A stretch of 64,000 nt of DNA. Origin: Saccharum officinarum. Its lineage: Eukaryota > Streptophyta > Magnoliopsida > Poales > Poaceae. Both the position numbers and the translations under genes were made by a program. This document shows positions 57,166 to 64,000 of the stretch, piece after piece. Position 1 is the stretch's first letter. Every line of letters starts with the position of its first letter. The DNA lies in assembly GCA_020631735.1 (NCBI GenBank), contig CM036197.1:44129880-44193879 (forward strand), in the 5' to 3' direction. The notes below the pieces were generated by a model, which saw only the letters and a list, made by a program, of their open reading frames with translations, had not been told where the DNA came from and ran no database searches.

Positions 57166-59269
57166 TGACCTTCTTGTCCACACTCAACACATCTCTTTGG
57201 CTTGGGCTTTGACTTGCTTTGTTGTTGTTGAGCTTTAGCCTTCTTCTCTTGATTTGCCAAGTAACCAATGCCACTTCTATCTAACTTCATGACGGTGTTC
57301 ATGAGTAGCTCACTTTACAAATGTTAGCCTCTTGTGAACTTGCTTAGGCCGGTCTTGAGATGCTCTTTTTCTTGCTTGAGCTTTTTGTTCTCTTCAATAA
57401 GTGACTCATTTGATGTTTGCTTTTTAAGAACTATCAATTTCTTGTTCTCATTTCTAAGCATCTCATTTTCACTCTTGAGCTTGACATACTCATCATAGTT
57501 GTCGGACTCAACCATATTCTTGCCTTTGCCGCTAGAGCCTTGCTCAAAGTTCTCAATAATCAAATCATCACATGATGTAGCTATATCAATCTTAACAACT
57601 TGGTTAGTAGCATCATGTGTCTCAAGAGCAAGCTTATTAGCAACAATAAGACTATCATAGTTGATTTTCAATGTAGTATATTTGTCTTTTAACAAGTTGT
57701 GTCTAGTGTTGAGCTCATCATGCTTCTTCTCAAATTTATCATGTTCATCTCTAAGCTCTTTGTTAGAAGTTTTGAGCTCCTTAAGAGTAGAAGACATAAT
57801 TTCATTTTGATCTTTGAGCTCATCACTAGTTTTATGTGCATTCTCAAGCTTAGATGAGAGTGAGTCATTTTCATTTTGGAGCTCATCATTTTCATTTCTA
57901 GTTCCTCTTATGATTTTAGAATATTTGTTCAACAATTTTACAAGTTCATCATAAGAAGGTGCATCATATTTATCATCACTATCACTATCATCATCTTCAC
58001 TTTCATTGTTTTGTACCTTTCGTTCACCCTTGGCCATAAGGTATAGGTGAAAAGTAGACGATGGTGAAGATGGCGGTGAAGGTGGTGATGAAGATGTCGG
58101 TGAAGATGATGATAGCCCAATCACAAATGCGACGACCTTCTCTTTATCATCGTTGCTCTCATCGCCGGAGGACTCATATGATGACTCAATGTCGGTGAGC
58201 CAATCACCAACAATGTAAGCTTTGCCTCCCTTCTTCTTCTTGTAGAACTCTTTTCTCTTGCCATCTTTCTTTTTGTATGGCTTGTTCTTCTTCTTCTCAT
58301 CTTCTTCATCACTTGAATCATTTCTCTTGCCCTTGTTCTTGTTCTTATACTTATCTTTTGGAGGCTTCAGGCATTGATGAGCTAAGTGGCCAAGTTCACC
58401 ACAATTGTAGCAATCCATCTCGGATATTGGCTTCCTTTTGCCACTTGTGAAGAACTTCTTCTTCTTGCCATCGAACTTGATGCCACTATTGTTGAGCTTC
58501 TTTAGCATCTTGGTGGTCTTTCTCACCATGAGTGCAAGTGATGCATCATCAATACCACTTTCACTTGAGCTTTCTTGCACCATCATTGCTTGGCCCTTCT
58601 TCTTTTTATGGCTAGCTTTGAAGGCCAAGTCTTTCTTCTTGGAAGATGATGAGCCCTCTTTCAGAGTGATGTGCATGTACATCTCATGTGTATTGATCTT
58701 TCCCAATACTTGAGTCGGTGTTGCGGTGGAGAGATCACTTTGGTGAAGCACGGTGACAATGTGACCATACTTCTCAACGGGAAGAACACTCAAGATCCTT
58801 CTTGCAACATCCGATTGACTCATTTGAGTGAGTTCAAGAGCACTGAGATCCTCTACAATAACATTTAATCGAGTGTACATTTCATTAGCACTTTTTTTTG
58901 GGAAGCATCTAAAAAAGAATTAATTTTCTTTAAAGCAATATGATAGCATTCCTCACGCTCACTCTTAGTTCTCTCATGGAGAGCACAAAGGTTTTCCCAC
59001 AATTCATGAGCGTCTTTGGCATTACGCACATGATTGAAGATATCCTTGCCTAGGCCTTGGTAGAGTGCATTTTTTGCCTTTGCATTCCATCGGTCGTACT
59101 TCTCCTCGTCACCACTTGGATTGACGGGATCCCTAATAGGGGAAAGCCCTTCGGTTGCGGCTCTAAGGCATCCAACATCTATGGCTTCGAGGTACGCCTC
59201 TATATAAATTTTACAATATGGAAAATCGTCTCCCTTAAATGTGGGAGATGGTCCTTCCCCATTAGACAT
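57166..59269 (-). pseudogene. Copia gag N-terminal and central part, broken
   Basis: Starts MSNGEGPSPTFKGDDFPY at 59269 and runs 134 residues before a frame shift in an A8 run near 58895. It continues in another frame from 58880 (518 residues): the gag core tail, a knuckle C-X2-C-X4-H-X4-C (about residues 157-170 of that ORF), Lys-rich and acidic stretches and a long coiled coil (KLENAHKTSDELKDQNEI region). Two TAA stops follow at about 57305-57325. Then comes the start of the second knuckle (CVECGQEGHF), where the 5.4-kb element interrupts it. The layout is SIRE/Maximus-like. Confidence 0.9.
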
Positions 59270-59302
59270 CTTGCTCTAGGCGGTGAAGCCTAAATAAAGA
59301 GC

Positions 59303-59320
59303 AACACGGCTCTGATACCA
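59303..59320 (-). other. Primer-binding site (initiator Met tRNA)
   Basis: On the minus strand TGGTATCAGAGCC begins three bases after the 5' LTR, an exact match to the usual initiator-methionine tRNA complement. Confidence 0.9.
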
Positions 59321-60024
59321 AATTGAAAGGATCAAGATGCCCAAGAGGGGGGGTGAATTGGGCTTTTCTAAAAATTAATTGCAAGAATTAAATCCTACAA
59401 GCCAAACTTCACCCCTAGTGCCTACTAGTGTTCCTTGTGATTCTATCGATAAAAGTTTTGCACCCTAAGTTCCAATCCTAGTCTAGCATGGCAATTCTAG
59501 GAAAGTAAACAAGCAATGAAAGTAATGTACGAAAGTAAATGCTTGAAAGTAAGGGTTAGAAACACGGTGATGTTTTCTCGAGGTATCGGAGAGTCACCCT
59601 CCTCACTAGTCCTCGTTGGAGCACCCGCGCAAGGGTGTAGCTCCCCCTTGATCCGTGCAAGGATCAAGTGCTCTCTATGGGTTGATTCTTCGACACTCCG
59701 TCACGGTGAATTGCCCAAAACCGCTTACAAGATGAGTTGGGTCATCCACAAGCTCTTCGGATGATCACAAAACTCCCAATCACCACCAAACCATCTAGGT
59801 GATGGCGATCACTAAGAGTAACAAGCTAGAACTCTCACTTGACCACAACAAGCCTAATGAGAAGATGGATGCACACTTGCTACTTCCTAGTCACCAATGA
59901 TGAATCTCAAACTTTGATTCTCAAATCACTATCCTCACTATGGCTCTTGCACTCCCTTGCACTTCAAAGGTGTTTCTCAGCTGAATAAATGATCAAGAGA
60001 CCTCTAAAAGAGGTGGAGGGGATG

Positions 60025-60032
60025 TATTTATA
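60025..60032 (-). promoter_or_regulatory. TATA box of the large copia LTR promoter
   Basis: TATAAATA on the minus strand, about 50 bp downstream of the palindrome array in transcription direction. Same geometry as in the young copia element. Confidence 0.55.
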
Positions 60033-60082
60033 CACCCCTTAGATAAATCCAACCGTTACCTGCCAAATCAGCAAAACACGTA

Positions 60083-60480
60083 CTGACCGGACGCGCTGGT
60101 CGTCATGACCGGACGCGCCGGTCGAGTGTAACGGTCGAAAACCGAAAGTCAACGCTGAGTGACCGGACGCGCCGGTCAGGGGTGACCGGGCGCGTCCGAT
60201 CGTACAAGAACTTTACTGGACTTTGACCTGACGCACGATCGCGTCCGATCATAGATGACCGGACGCGTCAGGTCAGGTAAGAACCTTACTGGAACATGAC
60301 CGGACGCGTCCGATCACTTCATAGTCGCGTCCGATTAGACTGTTACCCTCTGAAACTCGTGTCAGACTGATCATCGCGTCCGGTCCTCACAGGGACCGAG
60401 TCCGGTCAACCAGTTAATGACGCGGTGACTGTTAGTACTGACCGGACGCGTCCGGTCGTGTCAGAAACCGCATCCGGTCA
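60083..60480. repeat. ACCGGACGCG palindrome array in U3 of the large copia LTR
   Basis: About eight GACCGGACGCG units and several reverse GCGTCCGATC or GCGTCCGGTC units. Mirrors 43059-43460 in the other LTR. Confidence 0.8.
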
Positions 60481-60924
60481 AGGGTAAACTGCTCAAACGA
60501 CTTAGAAACGTGACGCAACTTGAACCAAGTTGCTTCCAACTGAACTTTGAGCTTTACCAGAGCTACCTAGTGCTAAGTTTGATAAGTGTGCACCACACCT
60601 AAACAAAAGACTCACCTAGGTCAAGCTACTCGCTCATGTCCCCCTTTATAGTACGGCCAAAGAAAAAAACAAAGATCCTAACGACTATTCTGGATGTAAC
60701 CCAACACCTTGACATCCGGAACTAACCGTCCTTAATCTTGTCGTTGATCCTTTGAAAACCGAAATGATTTCCATCAAGGGACATGAATACCATAGTGCCC
60801 AAAGCAGTTATCAACTCCATGATCTAACTTATCAAAGTTTCTGCAAAACACACGTTAGTCATGGTAATAATGCGTTGTCATCAATTGTCGAAACCAACAC
60901 TGGGGCCTAGATGCTTTCAACCCC

Positions 60925-61412
60925 GACATAGGATATGGTCCATACGGAACACGTACGTGCCATAGAAGGATAAAAGCAGATACCGAAACGAAAAAAGAAA
61001 AAAAAAGACACGGACACTCATAGGTAAACAAAGAAAGCAGTGCAGAATAAAGAACCTATTGTTTTTCTATTTATTATTAAGAGTTCTATTTAAAGTACTC
61101 AGGATCCAAGCAATCTATTTAGTTTAGGATTTCTACTCCATATTGATAAAGATGCGAGCTATTATAACTCGTATGCACGGGTATATATATAAAAGTTTGG
61201 TAGTTAAAGGAACATAGATAAAAAAGAATGGATGGACGAAAAAAAGAGCCTAAAATTTTACCTCTTTATTATTAGGTATAGATTAGAGCATATAAGTGAG
61301 ACTAATTTAGTAGTAATTTTATATATCACCTGGCTATATTAATGGACAAAATTCACACCCATTAAGTTTGTGAGTATGGACCACAAACTCATAAACTCAT
61401 GGGTATATGTAT
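60925..61412. other. Intergenic, AT-rich, nothing recognised
   Basis: Low-complexity AT-rich sequence after the copia element. No ORF, RNA gene or clear repeat. Confidence 0.5.
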
Positions 61413-62320
61413 GGGCTGGTTGGGTAGCCGACTCTGATCAAGCTTTAGGAAGGTGAGCTGTTCTCAATCAGACTTCAGGAAGCCACCTTGTGAGCTGTTT
61501 GGTTGCCTGTTTAGAGCCTAACGCCAGGTCGAGTGAAGCCACCGACCACCCTCAAGCTAGAACTAGTGGAAACGAGGGGGTGGTCGTTTTCCTCTAGCCA
61601 AGCTTGTGCCCGAGCTCGCTTCATCGCTCGCCCCTTCGCTTCACCGCCTGGGTGCGCAACGACGTCCGCTCAGAGCTCTTCGGAGGACCAACGCCTTCTC
61701 GCCCCTGGCCGTCGAAAGACCACCTCCTCCCCGCCCCTGTTCCTGCCTGCACACGCGCCATGCCCGGCTGTCCTCCTCCTCCTTCGTGCACGCCACATCC
61801 ACCGCCGTTTCTCTCCTCCCCCATTTGTGCGCGCTATGGTTGGATATGTTCTAGAGCTCCTCGCCAAAGACCCACCACAGCAGCACGCCCCCCTGCAACT
61901 CCGAGCACGACCTCAACCCAAACCGCAGACGCGGACAACAGGTAGGAGGGAATCCTGGGCCAGAAACCGAGTGCCAAATCGGGCATGCGCAGGTTCAAAT
62001 CGGCGAGGAGAGCGGGCAGGCGAGCGGAGCTCACCTTGGCTGTGGTGTTGCAGTGGCCATGGCGACGACAGAAGGTGCTCGCTACATCCCATGCGTGGCA
62101 CATGCTCAACAAAATGCTTCAATGTGGTAACCTTACCAGTCCTATAATAGGACGTGATTTTATTCAAGCCAAAGCAGACAACCAAAACTTAGCCAAGTTT
62201 GAGCAATCGCTCCAAGCCTCCGACCAAACAAAGTGACTATTGGCTTGTGCAGGCTAGCTAAGTCTGACTTGGCTCAGAAAGCTAACCAAACATGGAATTG
62301 AATGAGAACCAAACACACCC
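61413..62320. mobile_element. Possible PIF/Harbinger-like non-autonomous element
   Basis: The right end, read inverted, is GGGTGTGTTTGGTT, a terminus common in grass PIF/Harbinger-type elements. The left end GGGCTGGTTGGGTAGCC is similar but imperfect. TAT flanks both sides (61410-61412, 62321-62323). The inside contains a GC-rich block (61590-62060) with open frames of biased composition and no known domain, possibly captured genomic sequence. Boundaries are tentative. Confidence 0.4.
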
Positions 62321-62620
62321 TATATACCCGATATGCATCAATAATTTAAAGTTGTCTCCCAACCTACTCTAAAACATGGTCCAACTAGTACCATGTCAGA
62401 AATAGTGGCACATATGTCATTTTTTCTATTACATATTTGTTATTTTACTATAGTCACCTTTAATGCATATATTCCATTTCTTCTAAGTACGAGCAACCTA
62501 TTGGTATTTGCTAGGGATTGGTATGGACACATAATGTACCCGCGTATGGACATGGGTTTCTTCGTGGGTTAAAAATTTAATGGATATAGGTATGGGCAGG
62601 CGATACCTAGTGGGTACAAA
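62321..62620. other. Intergenic, no gene
   Basis: AT-rich with a few tgggta/gtaccc words that resemble a decayed hAT subterminal region. Nothing firmer. Confidence 0.35.
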
Positions 62621-62726
62621 CACCCTGTTTGCTTGAACTTATCAGTTATGGTACAATGTTTTTCTCTCACAACAAAACATCACCAGCTGGTTTATCAGCC
62701 TCAGAAACCCTCCAACGAACAGGGTG
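62621..62726. mobile_element. Short MITE with inverted ends
   Basis: 106 bp with termini CACCCTGTTTGCTTG and, inverted, CACCCTGTTCGTTGG. Terminal inverted repeats are about 11-15 bp with one or two mismatches. It resembles the abundant ccctgttcgcttg family of grass MITEs. A target duplication could not be confirmed. Confidence 0.65.
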
Positions 62727-62824
62727 AAACCCATTCCCATCCCTGCTCACGCCTCATGTTCTCACACATCGGTGCCCGAGTAAGGCTTCAAAATGCTAGT
62801 TCCTGTCACATCGAATATTTGATG

Positions 62825-63106
62825 TTGATTAGGAGGATTAAACATGAGGTAATTATCAAGCTAATTACATAAGCCCTGACGAATTCATTAAGCCTAACTA
62901 ATCCATCATTAGCATATGTTTACTGTAGCTCTATATTGTCAAATCATGACCTAATTAGGCTTAATAGATTCATCCCGCAAATTAGCCTCCATCTGTGTGC
63001 AATTAGTTTTGTAACTAGTCTATGTTTAATACTTTTAATTAGCATCAAACATCTAATGTGACGGAACTCAAGTTTAGTCCGCTAGTATCCGAACACCAGC
63101 CACGGC
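62825..63106. mobile_element. MITE-like remnant of a common grass family
   Basis: The segments attcattaagcctaacta and gacctaattaggcttaata, tgtttactgtagc and attagttttgtaactagtc are typical of a widespread grass MITE (PIF/Tourist-type). Ends are not well defined. Confidence 0.45.
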
Positions 63107-63929
63107 ATCATCAGTAACTTTCTTTGATTCTTAGCCATCGTTTCACTAAACTCTAAAAGGTAAAGCTTACGTTCTTAATGGACCATTTTGTAGTTTTATT
63201 GCTTGAAGCTAACTTGTCTATTCTCCTTATTTTAGGTTAGTGAAGATCTCGAGGTTGGATCATATTTTTTGTGATAATAATCAACCATCTTGTGTTCATG
63301 ATTGCGGCATTCTCTCTCGCCGAAGCCTCATCTCTTTATTCTGGTGGGCACATCGCGCCATGCGCTGGACACTGGCAGTACTGTGCCATTGTGGATGAGA
63401 TCATGTCTGTCTGGGAGCACCAAGCGCAAGCGGAGCACGGGGCAGGGGTGAGCGCAGGCGCAGTGCGCACGCGTTACACGAATCGTGGCTGAAGGAACAA
63501 GGCCCAGTCGTCGGCTCGTGGCCTGCCAATTCCGGACGTGCCCATGCGAGCCTAGCCCACCCCTGGTCAGTGGTCCGAGGCCCTATGATCGGTTCGCGTT
63601 TCAGCCTCTCAGGCGGTGTCTCGCCCGGCGGCCACCGCTGCTCGGTCGCTCTCGGCTCGGGTTCTCCGCTGCCCATGCCCTGACGCCTCCACTCCACGGC
63701 CGCACGCGCTGCATCGGCGTGACAGCCCGTCGCCCGCCGTAGCAGCTAGTAGTGGCTGCCACCGTCGCCGTCAGCCCGTCACCGGCAGCCGCTGATCGAT
63801 ATGCATCCATCCCCCACCGACCCGCGGATGGTTTCCACGCCGCTGTCCGCAACCAAACGCCGCAGCGGCTCGCGAGGTGGTGCGTGTTCGTCATCGTCAC
63901 CCAGACTTGACTTTCGACCGCGCCCGCTT
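63107..63929. other. Intergenic or upstream region, no supported gene
   Basis: Becomes GC-rich after 63400. ORFs on both strands are short, overlapping and without domains. It could be the promoter or 5' region of a gene beyond the window edge. Confidence 0.35.
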
Positions 63930-63930
63930 C

Positions 63931-63960
63931 CTTTCCTTTCCTTTCCTTTCCTTTCCTTTC
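63931..63960. repeat. (CTTTC)n microsatellite
   Basis: Six perfect CTTTC units. Confidence 0.95.
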
Positions 63961-64000
63961 TACTTGGTGGGATCCGGGAATCCACCGGTCGATCCGCCAA

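Larger units (their letters stand above)
42306..60919 (-). mobile_element. Large decayed Ty1/copia element (SIRE/Maximus type) with env-position ORF
   Basis: LTRs 42306-43900 and 59324-60919 (about 1.6 kb) start TGAAAGGATCAAGATG and end ATGCTTTCA. ACCCC flanks both sides (42301-42305 and 60920-60924). On the minus strand the order is 5' LTR, PBS, gag, pol, a spacer, an env-position ORF, PPT and 3' LTR. Gag is interrupted by a separate 5.4-kb insertion (51773-57160), leaving a 13.2-kb element. Gag, pol and the env-position ORF all carry stops and shifts, and the LTRs differ at dozens of sites, so it is much older than the copia element at 14990-25972. Confidence 0.93.
59324..60919 (-). repeat. 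5' LTR of the large copia element
   Basis: 1596 bp with the same ends as 42306-43900. The array is at 60083-60480, including the perfect 18-bp palindrome at 60440-60457. A minus-strand TATAAATA is at 60025-60032. Confidence 0.92.

Noticed and set aside
61533..62147. 204-residue plus-strand ORF
   Set aside because: GC-driven, overlapped by several equally long ORFs in other frames and inside a likely transposon; no recognisable domain.

Overview
This is nuclear DNA from a plant, almost certainly a panicoid grass of the sorghum, Miscanthus or sugarcane type. The evidence is spliced GT-AG plant genes for NOP10, SDA1, an early nodulin-like phytocyanin and an anthocyanidin-reductase-like gene, set among nested grass-type LTR retrotransposons, hAT and PIF-like elements. 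The species is inferred. Roughly three quarters of the window is transposable-element sequence.

Region by region. 1-4049 is the 3' end of a plus-strand Ty3/gypsy element with a degenerate antisense plant-mobile-domain ORF and its 3' LTR. The LTR's R-U5 part is followed by an inverted copy of itself (3768-4378). 4555-14717 is a complete but internally deleted minus-strand gypsy element (target duplication CTATT) that kept part of gag, an integrase and a spliced antisense gene. A polyA-tailed LINE-like insertion (14901-27387, 14-bp target duplication) was itself split by a young, structurally intact minus-strand Ty1/copia element of SIRE/Maximus type (14990-25972, target duplication CACCG).

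29.5-40.0 kb is the gene island: an early nodulin-like phytocyanin with a frame break (minus), an intact three-exon NOP10 (plus), a frameshifted anthocyanidin-reductase-like pseudogene (minus) and an intact 15-exon SDA1 (minus). NOP10 and SDA1 both act in ribosome biogenesis and converge on the pseudogene. A 489-bp hAT element (8-bp target duplication) lies about 300 bp upstream of the SDA1 start codon.

42306-60919 is a large (18.6 kb), older, decayed minus-strand copia element (target duplication ACCCC). It has an extra ORF in the env position and its gag is interrupted by a 5.4-kb element, probably a solo LTR, with target duplication AAAAT. The end of the window holds small DNA-transposon remnants and simple repeats; I see no gene there.

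A theme across the window is a CpG-rich palindromic word (core GACCGGACGCGTCCGGTC). It is arrayed just upstream of the predicted TATA box in the LTRs of two different copia families and recurs inside the larger element upstream of its env-position ORF.
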